A DNA stretch of 64,000 nucleotides from Mariniradius saccharolyticus AK6 (GTDB lineage: Bacteria > Bacteroidota > Bacteroidia > Cytophagales > Cyclobacteriaceae): assembly GCF_000330725.2 (NCBI RefSeq), contig NZ_AMZY02000004.1:62001-126000 (forward strand), read 5' to 3'. The notes under the pieces were generated by a model that worked only from the letters and a program-made list of their open reading frames with translations, ran no database searches and was not told the DNA's origin. Below are positions 8,442 to 18,400 of this stretch, one piece after another. A program made the position numbers and the translations under genes. Positions within the stretch are counted from its first letter, which is position 1; every line of letters starts with the position of its first letter.

Positions 8442-9014
8442 ATGATACGCGCAATCTATTTGAAAATGACCGTTCTGCTGGTGCTTTCGATGATTACCGC
8501 AACCTCCAATGCCCAGCAAAAGCCACCCGTAAACAGTGGAATGGCCATAGGATTTCAAATCAACCAGTTCCAGCAGGATTTTGGATTTGGAGTGCAGGTA
8601 AGCAGCCCTTCGTTTTGGAACAATGGTGCAGTGCTTCGCCTCAAAACCAACTTGGTGTTTCATGAACACCTCAGGCAAGGACAATACGAATGGTCCGGCT
8701 ACCAGAATATCGCCCTGGGTCTGGCTGGGTATGGCGGCTGGGTCACCCAAAACATCCGGATTTATGGAGAGGGAGGATTGATGGGTTTATTGCCTTCGGG
8801 AAACTTCTCTTCTGAATCTTTTGTCTTGAGTGGTTATGGATCATTTGGCACTGAATTTTACGCTTCGCAAGGATTTCATTACTTTTTAGAAGTCGGCGTG
8901 GCGCCTACTCGGGCTCGGGCGGATTTGGTTCAAGGAAATCCATTCTTCCACAATGGATTCTTCACCACCATGGGATTGAGGTATAATTTATCTAGAAAGA
9001 AATCAGGGAAATAA
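8442..9014 (+). CDS. Hypothetical small outer-membrane beta-barrel-like protein
   Basis: A 190-residue exported protein with a signal peptide ending in SNA (about residue 24). The mature part has alternating polar and hydrophobic strands rich in G, Y and F ('AIGFQINQF', 'FGFGVQV', 'IRIYGEGGLMGLL', 'GYGSFGTEFY', 'FFTTMGLRYNL'). This pattern is typical of 8-strand outer-membrane barrels, with a terminal aromatic strand near the end. I do not recognise a named family. It lies 28 bases after the helical-repeat gene and 1 base before the next gene, firmly inside the operon. Confidence 0.7.
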   Translation: MIRAIYLKMTVLLVLSMITATSNAQQKPPVNSGMAIGFQINQFQQDFGFGVQVSSPSFWNNGAVLRLKTNLVFHEHLRQGQYEWSGYQNIALGLAGYGGWVTQNIRIYGEGGLMGLLPSGNFSSESFVLSGYGSFGTEFYASQGFHYFLEVGVAPTRARADLVQGNPFFHNGFFTTMGLRYNLSRKKSGK

Positions 9015-9015
9015 T

Positions 9016-9495
9016 ATGATACACAGTGATCTAGGATTGGTACACGTGATTGCGGCAATCGCCGCGCTTCTAACAGGCACCTGGGTACTCTTCCAAAAGA
9101 AGGGTACCCAAACCCACGTCAAGGTAGGTTATGCATATGTGTTGGCAATGTCCGTAATGCTTGCTACTGCTTTCGGCATTTACCACCTTTGGGGAAAATG
9201 GGGCATCTTTCATTACATGGCCGTGGTCAGTTCGGTCACCCTAGCGCTAGGCATGTGGCCCGTATTGCGGAAAAACAGAAAGCCCGAAAGCATCTACTAT
9301 CACTTCAGCTGGATGTATTGGTCGGTAATGGGCCTGTATGCCGCTTTTGCAAGTGAAATGCTCACAAGAGTACCCGAGACGCCTTTCTTTGGAATGGTAG
9401 GCATAGCCACAGCAGCAATCATGGGCGTTGGTGGATTCATTTTCGGATTGAAAAAGAAAAAATGGAGAAATGAATTCTTAATATTGGTAAGATAA
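9016..9495 (+). CDS. DUF2306-like four-helix membrane protein
   Basis: A 159-residue inner-membrane protein with four hydrophobic segments (about residues 8-26, 38-56, 66-84 and 95-115) and a fifth near 126-145. The arrangement resembles DUF2306 proteins: a short HVIAAIAALLTGTWVLF first helix, then K-T-H-VK-GY-AYV, the usual 'HR..G..Y' type motif before the second helix. Conserved histidines (H10, H33, H56) within helices could bind heme or metal, but that is conjecture. The start codon directly follows the previous stop with one base between. Function unknown. Confidence 0.72.
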   Translation: MIHSDLGLVHVIAAIAALLTGTWVLFQKKGTQTHVKVGYAYVLAMSVMLATAFGIYHLWGKWGIFHYMAVVSSVTLALGMWPVLRKNRKPESIYYHFSWMYWSVMGLYAAFASEMLTRVPETPFFGMVGIATAAIMGVGGFIFGLKKKKWRNEFLILVR

Positions 9496-9507
9496 AACCC
9501 GAAACCG

Positions 9508-9792
9508 ATGAAAAGATACACACCATTGTTCTTTCTATCCCTCATTCTTTTCATAATGAGTGGCTGCGCATCTCCTGAACCTATCGATCCCTGTCTCGAA
9601 GGACAGACCTACGGGTTCCTCTGGGGAATACTACACGGTCTCATCGCTCCGATCGCGTTGATTGTCAGCTTCTTTGACAGCGATACCGTGATGTTTGCGC
9701 AAAACAATACCGGTGCTTGGTACGGACTGGGCTTCCTGATAGGTTCGGGAGGTTGGGGGATCCTCGCATCGAAATCCAAGAAGGACAATTGA
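9508..9792 (+). CDS. Small lipoprotein, membrane-associated
   Basis: A 94-residue protein with a lipoprotein signal: a hydrophobic stretch, then MSGCASPEP, with the lipidated cysteine near residue 20. After the lipobox come 'PCLEGQTYGFLWGILHGLIAPIA', a second hydrophobic segment (about residues 40-55), and a third glycine-rich one (about 72-86). The tail is SKKDN. This resembles small Bacteroidota proteins of unknown function that I recall only as hypothetical. It is 12 bases after the DUF2306-like gene and 27 bases before the histidine kinase. Confidence 0.68.
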   Translation: MKRYTPLFFLSLILFIMSGCASPEPIDPCLEGQTYGFLWGILHGLIAPIALIVSFFDSDTVMFAQNNTGAWYGLGFLIGSGGWGILASKSKKDN

Positions 9793-9819
9793 TCGTCGCG
9801 CAAAAAACATAGCATCTCC

Positions 9820-10896
9820 ATGAAGAAGAGCTTCTTCGGTTCGGCCACCATCTTCTATTCCCTGAGGCGGTTTATCGTCATGAATTTCGGCATAGCTACA
9901 TGTCTGACGTTGATTTCTTATCCAGAGGAAATGTTTTCGCTCGTTGGGATCAGAGAAATATGGCCTGATTGGGTATTTTCCTTTTTAATGTCCTCCAGCC
10001 TCAGTATGGGGGGCTTCAAGGTCGAAGAGTATTTTGACAAACGGATATCCTGGATCGAGCAGCCGGTAAAGCGACTCTTGCTCACAGCCACGACCTATAT
10101 GCTCTTTTCATTCATTGTGAGCTATGTATTGGTCACGTTGTATGTATTGATCACTGTGGAAGCGGTTACGCTCCAAAACATCAGCTGGACGCGGATGCTG
10201 AACAACACGATTTCACCAACCATCATTGCGCTCATCATCATCACGATTTTCATCTCACGTTCTTGGCTGTTTGAATGGCGCAATGCGGCAATCGAAGCCG
10301 AACAGCTCAAATCCGAAAAATTGGCCAGCCAAAACCAATTCCTAAAGGACCAGCTCAATCCACATTTCCTGTTCAACTCCCTCAACGTTCTTTCGAATTT
10401 GGTCTACGAAAGCGCGGATCGCTCTGCGGAGTTTATCCAGCAGCTCTCCAAAATCTATCGGTATGTTTTGGATGTTCAGCAGGAGCAGTTGGTCAGCTTG
10501 AAACGGGAACTCGATTTCGCGGAACATTACCTGAGCCTACAAAAAATCCGCTTCGAAAACAGCCTCGAGTATTTCATCGATGTCAGGGAGAGCCAGAACC
10601 TCTTCCTGCCACCGCTTTCGCTACAACTCCTGCTCGAAAATGCCATTAAACACAACATTGCCAGCCGCGAAAAACCGCTGAAAATCATGATCCAACAGGA
10701 AAATGAAAGTTTGATTGTGCGCAATGTCCTACAGCCAAAGATCTCCCAAGAACACTCTGAAAAAGGAATTGGACTCGATAACATCATCAAAAGATATGCA
10801 CTCCTCAGTGATAAATCCCCAACCATCCGAAAAACCGAATCTGAGTATATCGTGACGTTACCCCTGCTAAAACTGAATGGAAATCCTGATCATTGA
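9820..10896 (+). CDS. LytS-type sensor histidine kinase
   Basis: A 358-residue inner-membrane kinase. About four hydrophobic segments fill residues 10-155. A short coiled-coil leads to the His_kinase domain with the phosphoacceptor in LKDQLNPHFLFNSLN (H182). The ATPase domain then has the N-box LLLENAIKHNI (about residue 270) and a G-box IGLDNI near 312. This LytS/YehU class normally pairs with LytTR regulators, and the next gene is one, overlapping by 20 bases. No periplasmic sensing domain is apparent, so the signal is likely sensed in or near the membrane, perhaps through the small membrane proteins encoded just upstream. Confidence 0.9.
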   Translation: MKKSFFGSATIFYSLRRFIVMNFGIATCLTLISYPEEMFSLVGIREIWPDWVFSFLMSSSLSMGGFKVEEYFDKRISWIEQPVKRLLLTATTYMLFSFIVSYVLVTLYVLITVEAVTLQNISWTRMLNNTISPTIIALIIITIFISRSWLFEWRNAAIEAEQLKSEKLASQNQFLKDQLNPHFLFNSLNVLSNLVYESADRSAEFIQQLSKIYRYVLDVQQEQLVSLKRELDFAEHYLSLQKIRFENSLEYFIDVRESQNLFLPPLSLQLLLENAIKHNIASREKPLKIMIQQENESLIVRNVLQPKISQEHSEKGIGLDNIIKRYALLSDKSPTIRKTESEYIVTLPLLKLNGNPDH

Positions 10897-11629
10897 AGAC
10901 GAAAGCCCTGCAGCCAAAAGACTGACCCAGTTGGTATCGGAATTGATGCCAAACTCCCGGATTCATGGGAATTTGGACAGTATAACATCAGCAGTGGCTT
11001 GGTTCCAAAAAAATCCCGCCCCAGACCTGATTTTCTGTGATATCCAATTGGCTGACGGGCATAGTTTTGAGATTTTCAACAGAGTCCATGTCACGAGTCC
11101 GATCATCTTTACGACGGCCTACGACCAATTTGCGATCAAGGCATTCAAACTCAACTCCGTCGACTACCTCCTCAAGCCATTGAATCCAAAGGAACTCGCC
11201 GCGGCCATCAGAAAGTTTGAACAGCAACGTATCCAGCCTACACTTCCAGTGGAGCAATTGCGTGAATTGCTCCAGCCAAAATCGGCATCATTCAAATCAA
11301 GGTTTCTGGTAAAGTTTGGCGAAAAAATCCAGAGCATTCAAGTAGCAGATGTTGCGTTTTTCTTCAGCGAAGAACGGGTTACTTTTCTGCAGACAAATGA
11401 CGGAAAGCGCTACATTCTTGATTTTACGCTCGACCAGCTGCAAGAATCGCTCGATCCGAAGAGCTTTTTCCGCCTCAACAGAAAGTACATCACCTCATTC
11501 GAAGCGATCGCCGAAATCCATACTTACTCCAATAGCCGACTGAAAATCAAACTGCACCATTGCAGCGACAACGACATTTTGGTAAGCCGGGAAAAGGTCG
11601 CCGAATTGAAAGAGTGGCTGGATGGGTGA
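10877..11629 (+). CDS. LytTR-family response regulator
   Basis: A 250-residue DNA-binding regulator. The receiver domain (1-120) has the acidic pair E7/D8, phosphoacceptor D55 (IFCDIQLADG), T of FTTAYD and K of LLKPL. The LytTR domain (about 145-250) shows FLVKFGEKIQSI, the 'FRLNRKYITS' signature and a terminal 'DILVSREKVAELKEWL'. LytTR domains bind pairs of direct repeats one helical-turn multiple apart. Such a pair lies at 5509-5541 ahead of this operon's first gene, so autoregulation is likely. Last gene of the operon. Confidence 0.92.
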   Translation: MEILIIEDESPAAKRLTQLVSELMPNSRIHGNLDSITSAVAWFQKNPAPDLIFCDIQLADGHSFEIFNRVHVTSPIIFTTAYDQFAIKAFKLNSVDYLLKPLNPKELAAAIRKFEQQRIQPTLPVEQLRELLQPKSASFKSRFLVKFGEKIQSIQVADVAFFFSEERVTFLQTNDGKRYILDFTLDQLQESLDPKSFFRLNRKYITSFEAIAEIHTYSNSRLKIKLHHCSDNDILVSREKVAELKEWLDG

Positions 11630-11844
11630 GGATAGGTCCTGGTTCAGGATCGATTCACAGACTTTAATGATCCCCCTCTGAGTAGTAAAATAATCGGATA
11701 TTTTACCTATTGAGATCGTAAAATTATCGAAATCCTATCCTTCAAATGATGATCTGCCAATGGGGATAACAAAGTCAACATGTTGTCAACGCGATTTCTG
11801 TCGATTGACGTTTTTTGATCAGCTGGCTTCCCCTAACTTGCAGC

Positions 11845-12561
11845 ATGCAAAAAGGAACACTTTTTTTGATCCCTACGGTATTGGCCGATGACACGGCGCA
11901 CTTGGTCATCAGCCCACAAATCAAAGGAACCATCCCAAACCTAGAATTTTTCCTGGTCGAAAATATCAGGACTGCCAGGCGATTCATCTCCAGTCTGCGC
12001 CTTGGCGTCAATATCGACGGGCTTAAGTTTGACGTTTTGGACAAGTCGACCTCGACAAAGGAGATCGAATCCCTTATGGAACCCCTGCTGACAGGAAAAG
12101 ATATCGGCCTAATGTCGGAGGCAGGATGCCCCGGTATCGCAGACCCGGGTTCTTTGGCTGTAGCCTATGCCCACAGAAAGGGAATCAGGGTTTGCCCGCT
12201 GTCAGGACCAAGCTCGATGTTTCTGGCACTGATGGGCTCAGGATTCAACGGCCAGTCCTTTGCGTTCCACGGCTATTTGCCGATACAGAAAAAAGATCGG
12301 ATGCAGGCATTGAAAGCCTTGGAAGCTGAATCGAGGAAACTGAACCGCACGCAAATCTTTATGGAAACGCCCTTTCGCAATATGCAGCTGTTCGAGGATT
12401 GCATCGAGTCACTTCATCCTGATATACTCCTTTGCGTCGCAAGAAATCTTACCGCCTCCGACGAATCAATCCTAACAAAGCCTATATCGCTCTGGAAAAA
12501 AGAAAAGCCGGAACTTCACAAGGTTCCGGCTGTTTTTGTGCTTTACGCAGGACAAGTCTAA
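11845..12561 (+). CDS. RsmI-like SAM-dependent methyltransferase (tetrapyrrole methylase fold)
   Basis: A 238-residue protein of the tetrapyrrole/corrin methylase superfamily, closest to the RsmI branch that 2'-O-methylates C1402 of 16S rRNA. Motifs seen: GTLFLIPTVL at the N-terminus, MSEAGCPGIADPG (RsmI has SDAGTPxISDPG) near residue 97, and PLSGPSSMFLALMGSG near 128. The differences from canonical RsmI leave the substrate open. I chose the ATG at 11845 rather than a TTG 30 bases upstream. A strong terminator hairpin (12506-12531) lies inside its last 20 codons, and its stop abuts the stop of the convergent MltF-like gene. Confidence 0.85.
   Translation: MQKGTLFLIPTVLADDTAHLVISPQIKGTIPNLEFFLVENIRTARRFISSLRLGVNIDGLKFDVLDKSTSTKEIESLMEPLLTGKDIGLMSEAGCPGIADPGSLAVAYAHRKGIRVCPLSGPSSMFLALMGSGFNGQSFAFHGYLPIQKKDRMQALKALEAESRKLNRTQIFMETPFRNMQLFEDCIESLHPDILLCVARNLTASDESILTKPISLWKKEKPELHKVPAVFVLYAGQV
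12506..12531 (-). terminator. Terminator hairpin inside the 3' end of a convergent gene
   Basis: AGCCGGAAC (12506-12514) and GTTCCGGCT (12523-12531) form a perfect 9-bp stem with an 8-base loop. On the minus strand it lies about 30 bases after the MltF-like stop and is followed by TTTTCTTTTTT. This makes a good intrinsic terminator. On the plus strand it is followed by GTTTTTG but precedes the methyltransferase stop by 28 bases. Confidence 0.75.
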
Positions 12562-13959
12562 TCAAGGGCTTACCAATGTCCTGTAAGAATCATAAAGCAG
12601 CAATACATCCTGTACATAACTGACCGCGACGTTTCCTTTGGCATAGCCGCTTTTTACCACGGGGTCGTTGAAGTACTTTGGATCTGATTTCAATTTGAGA
12701 AAGCCCGCAACGGAGTCCCAAGACTGTGGATTGCTTCCATACTTGAGGGCAAGTCTCCAAGCATCTTCCACATGGCCGTGACCCACGTTATAGGATGCCA
12801 ATACAAACTTCAGCCGCTCCGTATTGTCGGGGACTCTTTGTCTCCAAAACTTGTCGAGGTATTTCAGAAAGTTCACGCCACCTATCAGACTTTGCATCGG
12901 GTCGTTGGGATTTTCCACACCAAATCGCTCTGTGGTGACTGGCATCAGTTGCAAAAGCCCCATGGCACCTTTGTCAGAAGTAGCCGTCGTATCAAATCCG
13001 GATTCTTTGTACACCAATGAAGCCAACAATCTCCAATCCCAACCTAAATTGTCTGCGCCGGCCTTGATGATGTCATCGTAAGGGGAAATGCGGTTTCCAC
13101 CCAGTGAGGAATATTGGCTGTTGTTTCTAAAGTAATGATTGTTCGAATTTTGGAAATACTTGGCATATACCGTTCTGATATAGCCTGACTTCTCCTTTTT
13201 GGCAATCCAATCGTTGACTGCTTGTTCCAACTGCGGCGAATTGGTTCTAATGGCCCAAGCCACATCGGCCTTAGGGCTTATCTCCATACCCACGTGCAAC
13301 TCAGGGTTAAAGGAAGCATTCACGGTAGCCACCACCTTGTCGACCACGGTATACTCGATTTCTTCCCTCAAGACTTTATTGATGAAGGCATCCCCATTGC
13401 CTTGCTCCTCCATAATAGCAAATTCCACACCCATCGCATTTTGTAACGAACAAAGCTGCGCTTCATAGATTGCTCCTTTTTGGATGTGAATTACTTTGCC
13501 ATGCAAGTCGAAGGGGCTCTCGACGGGGGTCTTTCCTTTCTTCTGGACAATGACAGTGCCCATTGTGCCCAGCGGCTTCGTAAAGGCGGCAAACTGCTTT
13601 CTCTCCTCACTTACCTCGAGGTTCATAGCAATAATATCAGCCTTCCCACGGTTCAAAAGCTGAAAAGCTTCCTGAATATCTGATTTGACAATCAAGTGCA
13701 AGCGGACATTCAAAGTTGATGCAAGGTTTTTGAGCATTTCAAACTCATAGCCCATCCTCCTGCCTCGATAAATATAATAGCTCGTGGAAGAGTTGTCCAC
13801 GATTGCCCTGATATAACCCCTTTTGGTGATTTCATCCAAATCCAAAAGCACCGGGTTTTCCCAAAAATCGATTTTTTCTGTTCTCTCAAATACGGTACAC
13901 TGAAATCCAAAAACTGTGAAAATCAATAAAAAAATCAGAGTGATAGCTGTATTCTTCAT
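12562..13959 (-). CDS. mltF: MltF-like lytic transglycosylase with solute-binding domain
   Basis: A 465-residue cell-envelope enzyme. A hydrophobic signal ends near a possible lipobox (VFGFQC). An SBP_bac_3-type solute-binding domain follows (about residues 40-270, 'GYIRAIVDNSSTSYYIY', 'GKADIIAMNLEVSEERK'). The SLT lytic-transglycosylase domain (about 290-450) has the catalytic Glu in YKESGFD, then GAMGLLQLMP and ASYNVGHGHV. This is the MltF architecture, in which the non-catalytic domain regulates peptidoglycan cleavage. The ATG at 13959 was preferred to a GTG 15 bases upstream. Confidence 0.9.
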   Translation of the reverse strand: MKNTAITLIFLLIFTVFGFQCTVFERTEKIDFWENPVLLDLDEITKRGYIRAIVDNSSTSYYIYRGRRMGYEFEMLKNLASTLNVRLHLIVKSDIQEAFQLLNRGKADIIAMNLEVSEERKQFAAFTKPLGTMGTVIVQKKGKTPVESPFDLHGKVIHIQKGAIYEAQLCSLQNAMGVEFAIMEEQGNGDAFINKVLREEIEYTVVDKVVATVNASFNPELHVGMEISPKADVAWAIRTNSPQLEQAVNDWIAKKEKSGYIRTVYAKYFQNSNNHYFRNNSQYSSLGGNRISPYDDIIKAGADNLGWDWRLLASLVYKESGFDTTATSDKGAMGLLQLMPVTTERFGVENPNDPMQSLIGGVNFLKYLDKFWRQRVPDNTERLKFVLASYNVGHGHVEDAWRLALKYGSNPQSWDSVAGFLKLKSDPKYFNDPVVKSGYAKGNVAVSYVQDVLLLYDSYRTLVSP

Positions 13960-13994
13960 CCTCTTTGGTGTCACCTAAGCGACGTTGGTTCATG

Positions 13995-14026
13995 CAAATA
14001 TCCAACATAGCAAAGAATATACCAAA
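13995..14026 (-). promoter_or_regulatory. Candidate promoter for the MltF-like gene
   Basis: On the minus strand TTTG (14023-14026) is followed after 20 bases by GATATTTG (13995-14002), one mismatch from TAnnTTTG. It lies 36 bases upstream of the ATG at 13959. Confidence 0.4.
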
Positions 14027-14056
14027 TTTATTTTGATTTGAAATACATTTTTTTGT

Positions 14057-14084
14057 ATAAAAAAAGATTATTGTGTTTACAATA
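14057..14084 (-). terminator. Weak terminator after the RND operon
   Basis: On the minus strand TATTGT and ACAATA (14069-14084) form a 6-bp stem with a 4-base loop, followed by a run of seven T. It lies about 30 bases after the TolC stop. The stem is A/T-rich, so its strength is doubtful. Confidence 0.4.
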
Positions 14085-14112
14085 GACTGAAAATGATTGT
14101 TTTACATAGTGT

Positions 14113-15462
14113 TTACTCTAGCGATAATTTAAACTGTTCTGAGCCGTCTTGGTAGAATATTCTTCCGGACAATCTCATCAATTCTATCTCCATTTCACGG
14201 ATACTAAACAGGGCGGTGATCAATCTATTTTCTGCCGTGAGCAAGTTGATTTGTGCATCCCTAAACTGCAAATAGTCCGATATACCCAGCCTAAAGCGAT
14301 CCAATGCAATATCCACGTTATCCATTGCCACCTTGTAATTGACATACTCGATATCCAGGAGTTCAAGGTTTGTCAAATAATTGTTGTAGGCGCGTTGGAT
14401 ATCGGAAGTCATCTGGATTTCCAAATCCTGAACGGCATATTCTGCATTTATCCGATCGATCTTGGCGTTTTGGATTCGGCGATTGATTGTGAAGCCGGTA
14501 AACAGATTCACGCCGACGGTCGCTCCATAATTGAACCCTTGTCGTTGGTTTTGGATCAAAAACCCAGCGTCCGACTTAAATGTATTATCGACGAAGGAAC
14601 CATTCAAATTGACAAAGGGCAGTCTTAATGCCTGGGTTTCTTTAAGTGCGAGAAACGCGGCATTTTCTTGTCTCTGTGCCAGAAGAAAGGCTTTGTTATT
14701 CATATACGCATTTTCCACCAAGTCCTCGAGCGACAACCTCCCCTCTACGACGATAGAATCTTGTACCGAGAAGTCTGTTTCGGGAGTCAAGGCCAAAAGT
14801 TCGTTGACGTTGATTTTGGCGTTTTTGATCACAAGATCCTGGTTGACCAAGCGAGAAAGATCGGCGTTGTAATCTACCTGTGCGGTCAGGTAATCACTTT
14901 TCCCGGCCCCACCGAGTTCGTAGCGTGCCTTCGCAATGTCCAATCTGGCCTGTGAAAGGTCAAGCGTGGTCTTCAACACATTGTAGCGCTGTAGCTCAAG
15001 GACCAGTCGAAAATAGGCAACCGATATCGCAGCAACAGTATTTTCCACCAAAACCTTTGCCTGCAAGTCATTGATTTCTGCCAATTTCCCGAGCCTTTTT
15101 ACGGTGTATATGGTTTCAGGTCTAAACCCATAAAACCCTACAACCGAAAACGCTTGGTTATTCGATTTTGCGCCGTTGATCTGTCTTGGATTCTCTGGAT
15201 CTGAAACAAAAGTCTGCTCTACGTCTTCCCGACCGAACGACCGCACCCAGGTAGCGTCAATTCTTGGCATAAAGAAACTTCCCACACCGATCTTAACGTC
15301 CCGTTCGGCCATGGCGACGTTATTGGCTGCAATTTTCAGCCCAAAGTTTCGCTCCAAACCTGTCAACACAGCCTTTTCAAGATCCATCAATTGCGGTTCC
15401 TGGGCGAAAACCGACATGGTTGTCCCCAAAAGGAACAGTATCAAAAACATTGCTTTTTTCAT
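14113..15462 (-). CDS. TolC family outer-membrane efflux protein
   Basis: A 449-residue outer-membrane channel that completes the tripartite RND pump encoded upstream. It has a signal peptide (residues 1-20, ending VFAQ). Two OEP repeats follow, made of long amphipathic helices ('LVENTVAAISVAYFRLVLELQRYNVL', a duplicate around residue 340-420). Beta strands containing 'GATVGVNLFTGF' lie near residue 315. Length and pattern match TolC/OprM-type proteins. Its start codon overlaps the stop of the RND permease gene by one base, so the two are translationally coupled. Confidence 0.9.
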   Translation of the reverse strand: MKKAMFLILFLLGTTMSVFAQEPQLMDLEKAVLTGLERNFGLKIAANNVAMAERDVKIGVGSFFMPRIDATWVRSFGREDVEQTFVSDPENPRQINGAKSNNQAFSVVGFYGFRPETIYTVKRLGKLAEINDLQAKVLVENTVAAISVAYFRLVLELQRYNVLKTTLDLSQARLDIAKARYELGGAGKSDYLTAQVDYNADLSRLVNQDLVIKNAKINVNELLALTPETDFSVQDSIVVEGRLSLEDLVENAYMNNKAFLLAQRQENAAFLALKETQALRLPFVNLNGSFVDNTFKSDAGFLIQNQRQGFNYGATVGVNLFTGFTINRRIQNAKIDRINAEYAVQDLEIQMTSDIQRAYNNYLTNLELLDIEYVNYKVAMDNVDIALDRFRLGISDYLQFRDAQINLLTAENRLITALFSIREMEIELMRLSGRIFYQDGSEQFKLSLE

Positions 15463-18400
15463 CAGACTCTTGCCAATCTTCCTTTCTTGGAGGTTAAATA
15501 AGAATAAATTGCTGGGATCACGAATAGCGTGAGGATCGTGGAGAAAGTCAAACCACCGATGACGGCAACGCCCATCGGCACCCGACTTTCCGCACCTGCC
15601 CCCAAGGCCAATGCAATCGGAAGGATACCTAGGATAGTTGACAAACTGGTCATCAAAATCGGCCTAAACCTAGCCCCCGCGGCTCCTATGATGGCTTCAT
15701 CGACGCTCATGCCTTGGGCCTTGCGCTGATTGGCAAATTCCACGATGAGGATACCGTTTTTGGTAACCAATCCTATCAGCATGATGATGCCGATTTGGCT
15801 GAAGATATTCAAGGTGAAATCAAATATCCACAGTGAAGCCAAGGCACCAAATAAGGCTAGCGGCACTGTAAACATGATCGTCAATGGGTCCATAAAGCTC
15901 TCAAATTGTGCAGAAAGTACCAGATATATCAAAACCAAGGCAAACATGAAAGCAAAAATCAAGCTGTTGGAGCTTTCCCTAAATTCCTTCGATAAACCCG
16001 CTACGTCAGTACTGAAGCTATCATCCAAGACCTCGTCAGCAATACGATCCATCTCATCTAGGCCGCTTCCGATCGTGTAACCTGGCGCCAAGCCGGCAGA
16101 GACAGTGGCACTCACGAAACGATTGTTACGATAGAGCTGCGGTGGCGTACTATTCTCGCGAATCGTCACCAAGTTGTCCAATTGAACCAGCTGCCCATTG
16201 TCCGCGCGCACATAAAGCATCCTGAGATTAATCGGCTCATTGCGATCTTCAAGCTGCATTTCACCGATTACCTGGTACTGCTTGCCATTCATGATAAAGT
16301 AGGCAAAGCGCTGACCAGAGTAAGATAACTGGAGCGTGCGTGCGATCTCCTGTACCGATACGCCAATGTTTCTAGCCTTTTCCCTGTCGATTTCGACTTC
16401 GATTTCAGGCTTGGTAAACTTCAGGTTGATATCAGAAAAGCTGAAAATCTGGCTTTGTCCGACTTTTTCCATAAACGGAGGAATCACCTCCTTCAACTTG
16501 TCCAAAGTCGGTGCCTGGATCACATATTGCACAGGAAGTCCGCCCCGACGATCCCCAATCGACTGGGGTTGGGTCACAAACGCACGTACCGCAGTGTACT
16601 TCCTGACCATTCCAGAGACTTCGTTAAAGATCTCCATTTGACTCCTCTCACGGGTGGACGCGTCGGTAAGGATAAGTCTTACGAAGCCCGAGTTGGCACT
16701 AGCCGTTCCAAAACCTGGGGATGTAACCGTAGTAAATGCTTCCACTTCATCCTTTGAGAATTTTGCCGACATGTCGGCGTATATATCGTCAAGGACCTTG
16801 TCCATATAACCAAAAGTAGCCCCCTCAGGCCCTGTGACGTTGATCCTCATTTCTCCACGGTCTTCGACAGGTGCCAGTTCCGTTGGAATCACAGTGACGA
16901 AATAATAGATCCCCAAACCCATCACCAAAATAATCGCAAATGCGGACCACCTCACCTTCATGAATTTCTCCAATGCCCCGTCATACAGGTTATTCAGCCA
17001 AACAAAGAAGGGCTCGGTGAAATTGTAAAACGCATTTTGCTTTTCACGACGCTTGAGCAGTTTGGCGCTCAGCATCGGTGTCATTGTCAATGCTACAAAT
17101 GAAGAAATGATGACTGAACCTGCCACAACAATCCCAAACTCCCGGAACAACCTACCCGTCGTACCGGTCAGGAATATTACGGGAAGGAAAACCGCGGCCA
17201 GTGCAACCGTAGTAGCGATGACTGCGAAGAAAATCTCTTCGGAGCCTTTTGCGGCAGCCGCATCAGGCTTTTCTCCCTTTTCTATCCTCGAATAGATGTT
17301 TTCCAATACGACAATCGCATCATCCACCACCAGACCGATCGACAATACTATACCCAGAAGTGTCAACACATTGATTGAAAAATCCATCAAGTACATGATG
17401 AAGAATACCCCTATCAACGAGATCGGAATGGTAATCACCGGAATGAACGTGGTTCTCCAATCCCTCAGGAAGAGGAAGATAATTGCTACGACAAGAATAA
17501 AGGCAATCACAATCGTCTCTTCCACTTCAGCGATCGAGTTGCGGATAAATTTCGTGGAATCGAACCCGATATTGGTAATGATATCCTGAGGCAGATCCTT
17601 TTTGATGACCTCAAGTCGCTTGTAGAACTCGTCGAGGATCTCAATGTGGTTGGATCCAGGCAAAGGCACCAAAACGACACCGACCATGGGAATCCCATCT
17701 CTTTTCAATACGGTACGCTCGTTTTGGGCAGCCAATTCGGCGCGGCCGATATCCTGGAAGCGAACGATATTGTTTTGGTCTTCCTTCACAATGAGACCGT
17801 TGAATTCCTGGGGTGTACTCAATCGACTTTTGGTCCGCACGGAAAGCTCAATCGCTGATCCTTCTATCCTTCCCGAAGGCAACTCCACGTTTTCGCTCTG
17901 CACCTTACTCAACACATCAAGCGGCGTCACACCGTAGGATGCCATCTTCAAGGGGTCCATCCGCAATCGGATAGAGTATCTTTTTTCTCCCCAAATCTGG
18001 ACGGAATTCACCCCGGGGATCGTTTGAAGCCGTTCTTTGATCACGTTGGTCGCATAGTCGGTAAGCTCCAAGAGATTCCGGCCATTGCTCTGCACGGTCA
18101 TAAACACAATGGGCTGAGAGTCCGCATCGGCTTTGGAAACCACCGGCGGCTCGACATCAGGCGGAAGGTTACGCAAAGCGCCGGATACTTTATCCCGAAC
18201 GTCGTTGGCAGCAGCTTCCAAGTCCGCACCCACGTCAAATTCCACGGTGATGTTGCTGGTACCGTCATTACTTACGGAAGTGAGCGATTTGATACCCGCG
18301 ATGCCATTGATTGCTTCCTCCAAAGGCTCGGTGATTTGTGCCAAAATAACGTCCGCGTTGGCACCTACATAGGCAGTACGTACGTTGATGACTGGAGGAT

